A stretch of DNA of 64,000 nucleotides from Cristatella mucedo (lineage: Eukaryota; Bryozoa; Phylactolaemata; Cristatellidae). The position numbers and the translations under genes are program-made. Every line of letters starts with the position of its first letter. Position 1 is the first letter of the stretch. Location of the stretch: contig WPIO01000006.1 of the NCBI GenBank assembly GCA_009760855.2, positions 6,591,001 to 6,655,000 on the forward strand, written 5' to 3'. Positions 33,850 to 45,445 of the stretch are shown here, piece after piece. The notes beneath the pieces were generated by a model. The model worked only from the letters and a program-made list of their open reading frames with translations, had not been told where the DNA came from and did not search any database.

Positions 33850-34345
33850 CGTTCACTTGGGACAGAGCAAAGGTTGTGTGATACAGGTAGGCTTTTAGCT
33901 ATTTTTTTGAATGACATCAAATCAGGATATAGCCTGATGCTGGTCGGTAGTGAGTTCTGAGCTTTGGGAGCATTGCAAATGAAGCACGCTCTCAGAAGAA
34001 TCGCAAGTTGGTTTGGGACACAAGCAATTGAACAAGAGCCAGATGACCTGATAGTGCAAAGTAGGCTTGAAGAGAAACCAATTAAAATGGGTAAGCCGGA
34101 GCAAGAGAATGGAGGGACCTAAAAGTTAGCGACAAAACTTGAAGTCGTTGCACTTCGCGATTGGCAGACAGTTCAGATTGTTGAGAAGTAGTATATTTTG
34201 ACAGTTGTGAACTTTACGACAAGCAAATCAAGTTACCGAGTTTTCCAGCAACTGCCTAATTGCACACGCAGGGAGACCTATGAGCAGAATGCTGCAGAAG
34301 TATTCGTAGTAATTCTGGGGCCATCATAAATTTGACCTCTAAGCC
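33850..34345 (-). repeat. LINE C-terminal fragment
   Basis: Inverted copy of the post-RT region: the plus strand has AGTGAGTTCTGAGCTTTGGG, the complement of the KAWNSL coding region. A diverged RT-side remnant continues to about 34345. No 3' tail is obvious. Confidence 0.65.
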
Positions 34346-34424
34346 GAATTAAATGACCAAAGCTGATCGGGCGGTCAAGGTGCCAATGATATGCATTACA
34401 ACAAGTGTAGTTTGACATTCTCCA

Positions 34425-34690
34425 AACGGCAGGTACGCGGCACCATGCAGAACGCCGAAGCGGCTCAAAGACGTTTATTCACACGGACGGCGAAACGGGT
34501 CAGTACACCACCGTCCTGCCCGACGTCCTCTTTCAGTCTTGGGCCTCTGGTTACTTAAATATCACTGCCATCAATCGAAACAGCCCATAAACCAACGGCA
34601 GTGTCATAATCTCTGCTGGGCCATAAATCACTCCAAGCCATAGGCCGTAGGTGGGATAAGAACGCAATAAATGCTACTGATCCATAAACC
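34425..34690 (-). repeat. Putative LTR-like repeat (type 1), copy 1
   Basis: Closely related to 51334-51545: both have AGAACGCCGAAG, CTCAAAGACGT and TATTCACACGGA on plus, then AACAGCCCATAA and CAGTG(C/T)CATAATCTC. The minus strand has GTGTGAATAAACGTC, an AATAAA followed ~40 bp later by the conserved end. The homology is clear. The LTR label is inference. Confidence 0.6.
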
Positions 34691-34699
34691 ACTAACATC

Positions 34700-35860
34700 T
34701 CAAATTAGCCACAGCCAGTAGAAGTCATCTGACGGCTAGGTGTAACGCTAATACGAGCCCGATGAAGCACTCATTGACGTAGCAACGTAATACACCCGAC
34801 GGTATGCTCCGGCACAAATCGGCAGGTCCACGAATGCTTTAAAGGTGGGTTTCGAACGCGCCCTCATTCGGGCGGGCAAGCTATAGCCAATTGCTTTAGC
34901 ACTCCTGCCTCGGCGCTTATCTACATTACCTTATCAAAATACCCAACGATAAATACATATCAAAGGGCCAGGCCATGAACGGACAGCAAAGGGTAGTCGC
35001 CCAAATAATCAGAGGCCATAGTTCGGTGGCTTACCCACAAGCAAAGATTAAAGGCCTTGAAATGGCCAAAGCATGAACATCAAGTCGCACGATCAGTTGC
35101 AAAAATAAATAGTATAATACATGAATAAACAATAAAATAATAAAGTAAAATAAATTATGCTTGTACACATATAACTAAAAAGTACCATACGAGGCTTTGC
35201 AAATTTGACATGAAACAAAGTCTAGTCACGTAATGTATCTAATATGGCTGCGATTGAGACTAATTTGTTGTTTTACTGCCTGGAAACACATCTACTGCTA
35301 CAAAAAGTGTTCTGTAAGTTACACAAATATCTACACTTGACGCGCAGGCATTTTTTGCATGAACAGTTTCTGCCATTTTAATTAAACCAACGTTAAAGCT
35401 ATGGTAGAAAGGGTGACCAAGCGATGTTTCTTTAGTGACCTAATGAAAGCCGATGTAAACGCAGGGCGGGGGAAGTGTCGTGTGTTTGCTCCGGCGGTAG
35501 CAGCTGTAGCTAGCCTCACGGAGGCACAAGCGTACACGTAAGCGGTAAAGGATACTCATCCCCTCGCAAGATCACTGCTAAACTCCCCCACATAACACCC
35601 ACGTAGACTTTGTGGCTTTGTGGAGTTATAAATGAAGTCGTTGGTTATGAGTATGGGTACAATTTAATATAAAAATAACAGCTCTAATTAGGAGAAAAAC
35701 AATCTTTGTTTCAAAAATATCTCACTGTATTGATTATGGCTGACTTGACGAGCTGATTCGTTGGTGCAACCGTCCACACAAGCGCATAATGCTGTGCACA
35801 TGAAGTCAGTGTGGTTTTATTTAATTGATGACACTGCCCCTGATCGCTGTACAAGTGGGC
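34700..35860. other. Gene-free stretch
   Basis: No coding exon recognised. 35580-35640 (CCACATAACACCCACGTAGA, GTGGCTTTGTGGAGTTATAA) resembles the extreme 3' end of the second LINE family seen at 4920-4990 and 45995-46050. Confidence 0.4.
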
Positions 35861-36060
35861 TGTGACACTCGATGTGGTAAGCAGCCGGGCCGTGCTATTA
35901 GTGGTTGTTTTGCCAAGGGAGTCGGGGGACTCCGGTGGGCGAGAGGGGCGGGGAGAGTTGTGCTTCGCCCTGCTCCGTGTGGAGGTGGAATAAACTGGTG
36001 GTGTTGCACGTCGGCTAGCGTTCTGTGCCATTCGCGACGATAATTCAGGCCACAGTCAGG
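35860..36060 (+). repeat. Putative LTR-like fragment (type 2)
   Basis: Contains GGTGGAATAAACTGGTGGTG, then GCACGTCGGCTAGCGTTCTG, matching the inverse of 21865-21935. A GC-rich segment precedes the AATAAA. No partner LTR in view. Confidence 0.4.
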
Positions 36061-36089
36061 ACGCAGAGAACTTTCCTTGGATACTTGGG

Positions 36090-37000
36090 TCATAATAATA
36101 ATAATAACCCACTTGATAAAGCGCCCTCAGAGAACTCAATCTCTTTCTAGGCGCTTTACATTTGCTGTAAAGGGAAACACGATTGAATGGCGAGTAATAT
36201 CATGCTTGATAAACACCATGAATAGCATGGTTAGGGGCGACATGCACAGGGTCAGCATGCAAATGTGGTTAGTGGCAGCATGCACAGTGTCAGCACGCAT
36301 AAGCACATCAAGGACGAATCACAGGTACCCACTAAATGCTATCCTAAATAGTCGTGTCTATAAGTTCTTTTTAAATGTGGTCAAGTCACGGGATGTTCTG
36401 AGGCAAGTCGGGAGTGAGTTCCAGGCTTTGGGAGCATACGAACTAAATGCACGGTTTCCAAAGGATTTGAGGTTTGCACGAGGTATTGGTAAACTGCTGG
36501 ATTCCGAAAAGCGGGTGGTACGATGCTTGGCCCGGTGTACACTCATAGATTTCTACACTCATACTCAACGAAAACAGTGTTTAGACAGTCCAGAATGAAC
36601 CTTCTAACCACCAAGATATTTCGAGTAGTCGAGAGCTACAGCCGAAGTACAAAAAGAATCATTCAATTAAAGAGTGGTTGGCTAAAAAATCATGTGAAAC
36701 ATCGCGCAGTAAGCAGATTGTGCTTGGCAATCACATCAGCAAGAGGGAGAGTATAAACCGTGAAAAGAACCGGACCTAGCACGGAGCCCTGAGGTACCCC
36801 ATATTTCTGAGGTACCTCGAATGATCTTTGTCCATTCACGTCAATACTCTGGAGTCTACCACTGAGATGTGATCTGAACCATTGCAGAGCAGTGCCAGTG
36901 ATGCCCAGGCGAGATGAGAGGCGCTCTAGAAGAACTTGGCGCCGATTGCCCACCAATTCCGCCCGGAACGCCTCCAGACAAGCTTTGATATACACGGTGC
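36090..37000 (-). pseudogene. LINE 3' half with inserted repeat D
   Basis: Minus strand: RT piece (36690-36995) with LLERLSSRLGITGTALQWF and YGVPQGSVLGPVLFTVYTLP (RT motifs 3-4), then a C-terminal piece (36358-36546) with FSESSSLPIPRANL and YAPKAWNSLPT. The tail at 36100-36170 is AAGCGCCCTCAGAGAACTCA, TCTCTTTCTAGGCGCTTTAC and TTTGCTG. Repeat D (36553-36700) separates the two parts and has replaced or interrupted the region between. Dead copy. Confidence 0.88.
36553..36700 (+). repeat. Repeat D copy 2, inside LINE
   Basis: Match to the reverse complement of 11221-11368 with a few substitutions. It keeps the open frame ([19 protein letters not shown]). Its insertion point is exactly where the LINE frame breaks. 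Confidence 0.8.
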
Positions 37001-37169
37001 TTTGTAAACCGATTCAGATTATGCGAGAGTTCCCAGAGTGTACATTTAAATAGTTGTCCGTCATCCGAAGGAGGGGAGAGCCCTAGAAAACATGGGCACT
37101 CGCATGTTCGGTCTTTGGTCGCCGTCTTTACCGTCCCCAATATCTGCACTGTGCCTTTGGCCAATATAG

Positions 37170-38378
37170 TTGCAGAATCGGCTTTAATTTCTACGCTGAC
37201 ACATACTCAGCTCTACCCATCCTTTTACTCTTGTTATCCTTGTTTTGCATCTTAATTACTAGCCTCCCTTACAGCACGCATAGAGGCAAAATTCGCCCTT
37301 GGATGATATCCAATAGCCAAAGCTTAACGATGATCAGACAAAACCCAATAGGTATGGCAATTCTAGTGTCTCTACCAAGTTGGAAGACCTCATCCTCAAA
37401 ACTGGTTCACCTAGCCTCACTTCTGAGATGTCTGCCCGTTAAATGGGCTTGCTTTTTCAAACCAACTTGACCCTTGAATAAACACATTGCATCCAGTGTC
37501 ACGTCGGCCTCATTTCAGCAGAGGAACGTTGCGAAAATTAGAGCCTCCTGCGTAGACACAAGTACTGCAGCCAAGCAAGTTAAAACGCGTGCTCGACGTT
37601 GAGTCCATGTTGTTGCAATCCCCTTCTTTCAGGACTCCCGACCTGTGTTCTTAATCACCTACAACTGGTGTAAAACTAAGCAGTTTGTCTGGCCTGTCAT
37701 CAACGACATGGCTGTCGCATTACGCCTTTTCTTTCTGAACTTCACTGACTCCCTAGCAAGCATCGATTCAGACTCATAGTCCCCGGTCTGACTTGCAGCA
37801 GGTTATTCGTTCAATTTTGAAACTGCCTACCTATCGATCGCGACCTCCTTGCTCATAGCGTCACATCGCATTACACGCTCATTGGCTTCCGGTCGTCTCG
37901 CCCTCCCTCCTACTAAATTAAGACTCTTTGCTGATCTTTGCCCTCCAGTTCGCACGCATCGAAAGGCTGGAGCTCGCGGCCGGCTTCTGTCACCGTCTGG
38001 CAGCGACTTGGCATTATGAAAGTCAAAGCCAAAGTTGAATCTATTCCACCCTTTTGGCTTCGAATCAGGCTGCAGTTTTTTGCTCCTGCGTCCTTTGCGT
38101 GCTTACACGTGAATGATTCGGTAGCGGTCACCAACCAGTGGTCCTGCTAGCCAGTGCCAAACTTCTACAATGTCCGAGCCTCTCATAGAGCGTGCTTATG
38201 CGTGCACGCTACCTTGCTTGTCAAACTCTTGGTTATTTCTTCTCTCGCAGTGAGCTGAAAGTGCCTGGATAGAGATTTCATTCTCTAATAGGGTGCTGAA
38301 CAAGAGACTTTAGTATTATTATTACTATTATCAAGAGATTAAGTTCTCTGAGGGAGCTAAACAAATTTCTTCTTATTA
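37170..38378 (+). repeat. Degraded LINE (plus) with tail
   Basis: Remnants of the region after the RT active site: TTTAATTTCTACGCTGACAC (FYAD-like), LTLE..HIASSVTSA, FQQRNVAKIRAS near 37460-37545, and more distal pieces. It ends in two tail-like blocks at 38255-38378 (GTGCCTGGATAGAGATTTCA and AAGTTCTCTGAGGGAGCTAA) with ATT repeats. No open frame remains. Confidence 0.6.
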
Positions 38379-38427
38379 TTATTACAAAACGTAGCATCTT
38401 TTTCAGCACACACACACACACACACAC

Positions 38428-38590
38428 CCGGAGCTGGTTTGGTCCAGCGATTAAAGGTGCTCCCGCCCCGGGGACCAAGGTCTGGCTGAGGTCGTGGGTT
38501 CGCGCCCTAAGGCATATGTGAAGCGCCTGAATGGCGATTAAGTTTTATTGGGTGCTATACAAATGAATTATATTATTATGTTATTATCCT
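38428..38590 (+). repeat. SINE B copy 3
   Basis: GAGCTGGTTTGGTCCAGCGA head, AGGTCGTGGGTTCGCGCCC (B box), GCATATGTGAAGCGCCTGAA, then GATTAAGTTTTATTGGGTGC and the ACAAATGAATTATATTATTA end. A (CA)n run precedes it at 38407-38428. Confidence 0.87.
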
Positions 38591-40970
38591 GGCAGGAGTA
38601 ATACAATAGTTCGCAAGGCTCAGTGAGCCAAGGGGTGGGCATGGGATCCACCGGCAGTTTCTTTTCAGCTCGCCAGCAGTTCAAAACTTTGGAAATATGC
38701 AGGAGAATTTAATCTATTAACGAACTATTTTAATAAAAATAGAAGTTATCTCGCTCCAGCGAAGCTCACACAGATGGGATACATGCCCACACTGCTTAGA
38801 GCTAGGAAGCGACCCCTGGCAAGCGCCCCCTTAGCAAGCGCTGGCAAAATAAACAGTTCCGAAGATGCAATGTCAATAGATAAATGCGTTTTTAAATGAA
38901 AATCGGTTTCAAGCGTAGCGCTCCTAGCTTTTGATCGTGAATTGGAGCAAGAGCCATGCATGGGTGCCGCCATATTGAATTTCAATTGCAACCCGCTTTT
39001 ATCTCTTCATTGTGAATTCCCACTTGCGGTAGCTTATCACAAATTTACCTCTGTAAAATAGTTAATAGTCTCTGCTTGAAAAAATCACTCGTTTTCAGGA
39101 CCGTAGATCTCCTTCAAGCAGCCGGACTCTCTTTTGGCGACTGTCTACCAGTCGATGACTAGAGAGTTAGCCATTAATTATTGACCAGACCGTTAGCCGT
39201 TACACGCTTGAAGCTAGTCTGTCTGAAGTCGCTTGCCGAACCAGCTGTAATACACAGGCAATATTTTCGCGTTCTCGTGAGGTTCGTGAGCCGACAGCTT
39301 TCATCTCACTTAACTGAAAAAAGTAAGAGACGACAGAGAGCAACGGGAGCACAGACAAGCCTCCTTTCGACTACAAGCAAGGTTATTGATTCAGGTTGGA
39401 TGCCTGAGGTCATTATAATATAAAATATGCACCTATACCGCGAGGAAGTGCCTACTGCGTAAATATAATACTGCATAGAACTTCTCCAAAGTGGCCCCAA
39501 GGAGTAACAGATGTAAGACGACAAAGAGATCCAGATGTAAAGAGGGTAAACAAAAAGGTCAGTGAAGTAGACATCCTTTATGATATACGAGATCCAGAAT
39601 ATGGCCACCAATCGCAGTCGCACGACCAACACATTGACCGAGCCGGAGCTATCCAGACAGTCAAGAAATGAGCGGACTTGATTGGTCAGAATCTCTGGTT
39701 TAGAACATATAAAAAGCGATCCGACGCGATATTAGTTAGTTGGACCCTATGGTTCGGCCTGTGCACATGCAGTCTCGCTGTGGCCATCGAATATACAGTT
39801 CTCGTTAACAATGCGGACTTGCTAATAAGGTATGACCGCTCTCTGATGTTTTCGTGCTCTCCTAGCGTCGGCGGACGGTCTCGCTGGTTGCACTGGTGCT
39901 GCTTCTGCGACCCGCTAGGTCCCACCTATACGCTTCATCTGTATCTTGCACATGCCTGCAAGGGCTAACGCCCGCTACATGTGCTGTGCATGCGACAGGA
40001 ACCCTTTTTTCGGACGCCGCCAGGTCGCGTTTGTAGCACGTGGTGTCAGGAGAGTTGGATCGTTGCTGAGGACCCTCAGCAGTTTCAGCTGGCTCCAGTC
40101 GCATTGTCGCTTTTGTAAGCATCACACCTGAAGCCTTTCGATCTAGGCCATAGCAACAATTCAACGCTGCACTGTTCATGTAGTCGACTGCCCCTGTGCT
40201 GAGTTTGCCACTTTTTCTGCCAAAATGTGCGATTCCTAAGAACTCATCTGAGGAACTTATGCGAACTAAGAAGGAGTACGCATTCGAATAGCAAAGAGCA
40301 ATTCGTCGCGCCAAACGTAAGCGAATTTTGTGGCAGCGCTCATGCCAAGCAGTTCAAGCGGCGGCAGCAGCAGCTGCTGCTGCTGCTGCTCAGCTGAGCA
40401 TCAGCAGTAGCTGCGGAATTTACTTGAGTTTCGACGAGAGTTTGGCTTATTCTGAATGAAGTGCTAATACGATTTCCGGAGCAAAAACAAGTATTATCTA
40501 AAGTACACGTCACGCTTGCCCCTAACCAGCAGCAAGCTGAGAGTAAAGCAGGTATTGTTACGAGCAAGCGTAGTAATATATTAATAACATGGGTAGGGCG
40601 AGCCTGCAATAGATAATTTAGAGCGTCTCGTGGCCGATAATGGCCACCACCATCAGTCTAGCACTGATCTAGCCCGTCGTGCTTGACGCTCGGTGTGCTG
40701 AAATCGGGGAACTCGATATACGGATTGGAAATCAGGAGCTCAAGCATTGTATGCGAGAGCATTTAACTGGCTGCAGGTAACGTGCTTGTGTCTGATGCCG
40801 TAGCCTCGACTGAAGATTTGACGAATGCAGGAAATACATTTCCTCTGCCGATTGTCGCTGCTGTAGAGCCAACGACTTTAAAGCTTACTACGAGACTGCT
40901 AGAAAGCTAAGCAAACTGCCGATATGATGGACTGCTGGTATGGATAGAAAACCAACGGCTATGCTAGGCT
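38591..40970. other. Gene-free stretch
   Basis: No conserved exon or repeat family recognised on either strand. 40355-40405 is a GCAGCAG/CTGCTG inverted trinucleotide run (palindromic CAGCAGCTGCTG), able to fold into a hairpin. Confidence 0.4.
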
Positions 40971-40971
40971 T

Positions 40972-41110
<139 letters not shown>

Positions 41111-41383
41111 GCTATGCTAGGCTGCTTGATATATATTACATACATAATACATTATATATGGCAACATATACATATATATTACATATTAGATAGTATATAA
41201 TGTATAATATATATTCTTATGACTACGCTAGGCTTCTTTTATCAATCTGGCCGAGGACCACCTTAATTTAAGGAGGGACAACGAAACGTTAGCGAACCAT
41301 ATAGGCCAAATTATGAAAAAGCTACTTTGAGGCCCCTGAATCATTGAACTAAGATGTGGATATTCATAACCTATGGCTTAGAC

Positions 41384-41569
41384 CAGTGGTTCTAAATCTG
41401 TGGGTCGCGATCCCTTTGGGGATTGCACGACCCTTTCACGGGGGTTGCCTAAGACCATCGGAATACTCGCATTTCCACATTTCGTACACAATAATTTTAT
41501 GGCTGTTGGTCGCCACAACATGAAGAACTGCATTTAATAGTCGTGGCATTAAGAAGGCTGAAAACACTG
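41384..41569 (+). mobile_element. SPIN-like hAT MITE, 186 bp, with 8-bp target-site duplication
   Basis: Starts CAGTGGTTCTAAATCTGTGG and ends GCTGAAAACACTG. The ends are imperfect inverted repeats of the hAT CAGTGGTTCT type. Internal blocks GGTCGCGATCCCTTTGGGGA, CGACCCTTTCACGGGGGTTG, CCTAAGACCATCGGAA, ATAATTTTATGG and GGTCGCCACAACATGAAGAA closely match the sequence I know for SPIN/URR1 elements of vertebrates and some invertebrates. It is flanked by GCTTAGAC (41376-41383) and GCGTAGAC (41570-41577), an 8-bp duplication with one mismatch, as expected for hAT. It has no coding capacity and would depend on a SPIN-type transposase. Confidence 0.9.
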
Positions 41570-41599
41570 GCGTAGACCACGCACAAACTCAATCCTGCT

Positions 41600-42282
41600 T
41601 GCTGATCTAGCGGCATGTGCAATCAAGCGCTTACAGCTGGTCCAAAACTCTGCACCTAGGCTTGTCTGTCATGAGCGTCGCAACTGCCACATCACACCAT
41701 TTCTCGCCGACCTGCACTAACTACCAGTCAAGCAACGGATCGACTTCAAGGTTATGTCTCACTTTGAGGTCCCTTCATTCTTTGGCTCCAGCCTATCTCT
41801 CAGATCTACTCTCCCACCAGGCTCAGCATCGTACCACCCCCTTTTCGGAATCAAACGGTTTACCTGTATCTCGTACAAACCTCACATCCTTTGGAGACAG
41901 TGCCTTTAGTTCGCATGATCCCAAAGCCTGGAACTTACTCCCGACTTCCTTCACGACATCCCCTGGAACTTGACCACATTTAAAAAGAAATTGAGAACTT
42001 ACCTATTTATGACAGCATTTTGTGGGTCCTGTAATTCGTTCTTTATGTACTTATTTATCTTTATGTATTTATGCGTTCTGACACTGTTGCATGCTGCCAC
42101 TAACTACAATTGCACGTTGACCCTGTGCATGTCACCCCTAACCGTGTTATTCATGTTGTTTATCAACCATGATACCACTCACCATTCGGTCGTAGTTCCT
42201 TTGCAGCAAATTTAAAGCGCCTAGAAAGAGATTGCGTTCTCTGAGGGCGCTTTATCAAGTGTATTATTATAATAATTATTAA
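41600..42282 (+). pseudogene. LINE 3' fragment (C-terminus and tail)
   Basis: Plus-strand frames read LAPAYLSDLLSHQAQHRTTP, FSESNGLPVSRTNLTSFGD and KAWNLLPTSF (41617-41973), shift frame at the end of that ORF into FKKKLRTYLFMTAFCG (41970-42215), and end VVVPLQQI. The tail TTAAAGCGCCTAGAAAGAGA, GTTCTCTGAGGGCGCTTTAT and (ATT)n follows. One frameshift and a 5' truncation make it inactive. It is among the least decayed LINE ends here. Confidence 0.88.
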
Positions 42283-42860
42283 TCCTGAATGCTGGCTAGT
42301 TTGGCTGCAGCCTACGTCCAAGCCTGATCGCGTATAGCAAGCCGACGGCTATGCTGGGCTTATTGAGAGAGAGATATATATATGAAAATATTTATTAAAA
42401 TATTATAATGTAGTACATTACATTAGCCGGAGGAGCCCTGTCCTACCTGGGCCGCCAGGTCGGATATGTAGACTTGTGCAAGCGAGCGAAGCAACCTGCA
42501 AGTCAGACCGAGGATCTGGAAATCAATTCAATGCTTGATAGAGCGTGTGGAGCCCTGACATCAGTGTTGCAATGTGGCAGCTACGCCATTGGCGACCCAC
42601 CAGATGAGCTGCTGAGTTATGCACTAGTTACCGACGATTAACGGCAGTAATCCCGAGTTTTGAATGAAGGGAACTCTCTAAGTCTGGTCGCGATGTCGCA
42701 AACTAGTGAGCTAGTTTGGCTGCCGTACTCTTTTCTAAGCGGATATATGTTTTGGCGATATTCCTTAGTCAGCTGAGGTTAGACCAACTTGACAGTGATA
42801 CTAAATGCACAAATCTTAAAAGTGAGTTCTTGCAACTTTCGAGTGATATTGGATTTGCCC
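42283..42860. other. Gene-free stretch
   Basis: Starts with a short GA/TA run (42365-42381). No exon or repeat family recognised. Confidence 0.35.
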
Positions 42861-42864
42861 AGAA

Positions 42865-43440
42865 CTATTAGGTTGGTCGTGTTTTCGCAACCCTAGAGAA
42901 ACTTTGTAGGCATGTAAATGTGAATGTCGTCCATGCAGGCTTCAAGAGAATCAAGTAAGTCGGATGAGGAGCTGAGTTTAGAAGGGTCGAAGGATACGTA
43001 GAGCTGAGTTTAATTGACAGAGAAATTAAAGCCGAGATTTTGTGTGGCGATGAAATCGGCCAGAGGGAGAGAGTACGGGTGATGAAGATAAGGGGGCCTA
43101 AAAACCAAACCCTGTTATACATCAAACTCGAATGGCTCTCTAGATGACCGACAGCATCTACAATCTGACATCTCTCATGGAAATAGGACCTAGGCCAGCG
43201 ATTACCACTGCGCCATTGATACCTACGAGAGTGATTGATACCTATTGATTGATTGATTGATTGATACCTATGAGAGTGGAGAGAGGCTCCAGAACGATCT
43301 CGTGGTCACTCGGGTTAGAAACCAGCGACAGATCGAAGGAATGTCAGCTGAGAGGCGCCTACGCTGACGAGCATTGTTAAGAAGATCACTGGAAACTCGA
43401 AACAGAGCAGTGTCCGTGGTCCAGGGTTAAAAAATCAGTG
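42865..43440 (-). repeat. LINE RT-region remnant
   Basis: A minus-strand frame (42868-43125) contains LWPISSPHKISALISLSIKL and TLLNSAPHPTYLILL, which resemble the degraded palm/thumb region of the second LINE family. Weak, and no motif with catalytic Asp is intact. A GATT tetranucleotide run lies at 43245-43263. Confidence 0.45.
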
Positions 43441-43568
43441 GACTCCATTAAAGTCAAGATGACGTTTCTGAACGCGACTTCAAACGAATAAAAAGCTTGT
43501 TAAAAGACTGTACAGGTAAATTTCTCAAAATAAGCATCACAGGCAAAAGTTGCTTCAAAGAGGAGCTT

Positions 43569-43571
<3 letters not shown>

Positions 43572-43612
<41 letters not shown>
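43572..43612. repeat. (CA)n-(TA)n microsatellite
   Basis: Short CA then TA array abutting the inverted SINE B tail. Confidence 0.9.
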
Positions 43613-43614
<2 letters not shown>

Positions 43615-43748
43615 CATTTGTGTAGCGCCTTAAGAGAACTTAGCCTCTTTTCAGGCGCTTCACATATGCCACGAGGCTCGAGCCCACAACCTCGGCCAGA
43701 CAATGATCGGGGTGAGCACCTTAACCACTGGGCCAAACCAGCTCGGGA
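43605..43748 (-). repeat. SINE B copy 4, inverted
   Basis: Plus strand begins AATTCATTTGTGTAGCGCCT, then TTCAGGCGCTTCACATATGC, GGCTCGAGCCCACAACCTC (inverted B box) and CCACTGGGCCAAACCAGCTC (inverted A box). Its tail end abuts the (TA)n array. Confidence 0.88.
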
Positions 43749-44021
43749 GTTGAAAAGGAGTCGTAGGCTCCTAAGGAAATAAACGGCCATCCCCTGTGTC
43801 GAGAAACTGCATTTCGCAGGAATTATTGATCACAGAATTATAAATATATTATTGTACACGCATACTCATCTTGCAAAATAGAAAACTAATAGGTAGCATT
43901 TATTTGATTTTTTGCAAACTTTCATTAGCTGGACCAGCCCAATTGGGGCGATCGCAAGAAGGAAAGACTACATTTTGGAGTTGCATCCCATGGTGGGATG
44001 CCGAGCAGAGCTCTCACTGCT

Positions 44022-44215
44022 GCTAAATAAAATAAATGCTAGCTGATTTAACAGCCTCTTTTATATAGTGACACAAGAATCTTTACGGCTATCACCAACG
44101 CTTGCAGTGGCAATAAGTGATCGCCCACCGCAGGATTCGAAACCACGACTTCGGGACGGAGGTCGTGAAAAGCAAGCGCCTTACCTAGCATGCCATCACG
44201 GCTCACATGTGCTGC
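44022..44215 (-). repeat. SINE A copy 4, inverted
   Basis: Plus strand begins AAATAAATGCTAGCTGATTT, has GGCTATCACCAACGCTTGCA, the inverted B box GGATTCGAAACC and ends TAGCATGCCATCACGGCTCA, the inverted SINE A head. Confidence 0.87.
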
Positions 44216-44524
44216 TACATTATACTGCTGCAGCTCTACCGGCGATGTAAGCTGTAAGGTGAAGATCAAAGACAGAGCGTTAGGCAAAATTTCTCCTGCT
44301 GGAATAGCTCAGCTGGTAGTCACTTGGCCTCCGACGACTAGTGCTGCCGGCTGTGGCACATCCTTTCGGAACGTCCTGAGCTGCTACTGCCAATCAAGCA
44401 GCGAATCGACTTCAAAAATCTGTAGCTTACTTTTAGATCCCTTCATTCTGTAGTTCCAGCCTACCTATCAGAACTACTCCCCCACCAGGCGAAGAATCGT
44501 AAAACTCACTGTTCTGAATCTAAT

Positions 44525-44680
44525 GGCCGAGCCGGTTTGGTCAAGCGGTTAAGGTGCTCGCCCCGACCAAGGTCTGGCTGCGGTCGTGGGCTCGAGCCCC
44601 GAGGCATATGTGAAGCGCCTGAATAGAGATTAAGTTCTCTTGGGGTGCCATACACATGAATTTTATTTATTTATTTATAC
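44525..44680 (+). repeat. SINE B copy 5
   Basis: GCCGAGCCGGTTTGGTCAAG head, B box GGGCTCGAGCC, GCATATGTGAAGCGCCTGAA, AAGTTCTCTTGGGGTGCCAT and the ACACATGAATTTTATTTATT end. Its TTGGGG(T/C)GCCATACACA variant is shared only with the 45320-45445 copy. Confidence 0.9.
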
Positions 44681-45319
44681 TTAGAGAGAGAAAGAGATCG
44701 CTCTTAACCGCTAGGAGCTGTTTAATTCCCAGCTCTTCGAATGCATCCTGCTGCTCAGCAGCAGTCTGAGGCAAATAGTTTGCCCTGCTTGCAGACCCGT
44801 CAATTGGATTGCTCCAGACGCAGACTGTGATTCTGTTCTTCGCCCTCATGTCCTCGGTGTCTCCTTAAATGCTTGCCGTCCTCACCCGGCTGCGAGTTCG
44901 ACGGGGCACCAAGTAGTTGTAGAGGCAAGATGACGTCATCGACAGACGACGTAGATCTCTGGAGCACGTGTTCTTCTCTCGCTGCTTTATGCTTTATTTA
45001 TTTATTTATCCCCGATGTCTTCGCCGGAGACTGCCGGATCTGAAGAACCGCCATCCTCACGTGGTCTCACCGACACAAGCACAGCACGCTCGATGGCTTT
45101 GATGATCCAATTTAGTATGCCAGCAAAGCCTCTCAGTGGCCTGCTGGTCGGGTCCGCTAGCGCCTTCGTGAGCCCCTTCGTGGGCTCGAGCCCCGAGGCC
45201 ACGACCAGTGCCTGTGCCAAAAGCATATTTGCCCTGCAGGCCCTTGCGGGCCCTTTTCTTGAGCGTCGTGCTCAGCCAGCCAGCCTGGTCGGCTGGCTGC
45301 TCTTGCCTTGCAGTGTGGT
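44681..45319. other. Unique sequence between two related SINE B copies
   Basis: Contains a GA-rich run and TTTATTTA repeats at both ends, and open frames on both strands in the GC-richer part (45015-45323) with no family I recognise. It may be host sequence carried by a composite retro-insertion, or an insertion into the SINE. Confidence 0.4.
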
Positions 45320-45445
45320 ATAGCAAAGGTGCTCGCCCTGACCAAGGTGTAACTGAGGTCGTGGGCTCGAGCCCCGAGGCATATGTGAAGCGCCTGAATA
45401 GAGATTAAGTTCTCTTGGGGCGCCATACACATGAATTTTATACTT
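45320..45445 (+). repeat. SINE B copy 6, 5'-truncated
   Basis: AAGGTGCTCGCCCTGACCAA, B box GGGCTCGAGCC, GCATATGTGAAGCGCCTGAA and the same CTTGGGGCGCCATACACATG variant as copy 5. The shared variant suggests the two are duplicates of one insertion. Confidence 0.88.

Noticed and set aside
44301-44345. tRNA-like start GGAATAGCTCAGCTGGTAG
   Set aside because: No B box or matching acceptor stem follows. The sequence passes directly into LINE coding remnants, so it is a fragment only.
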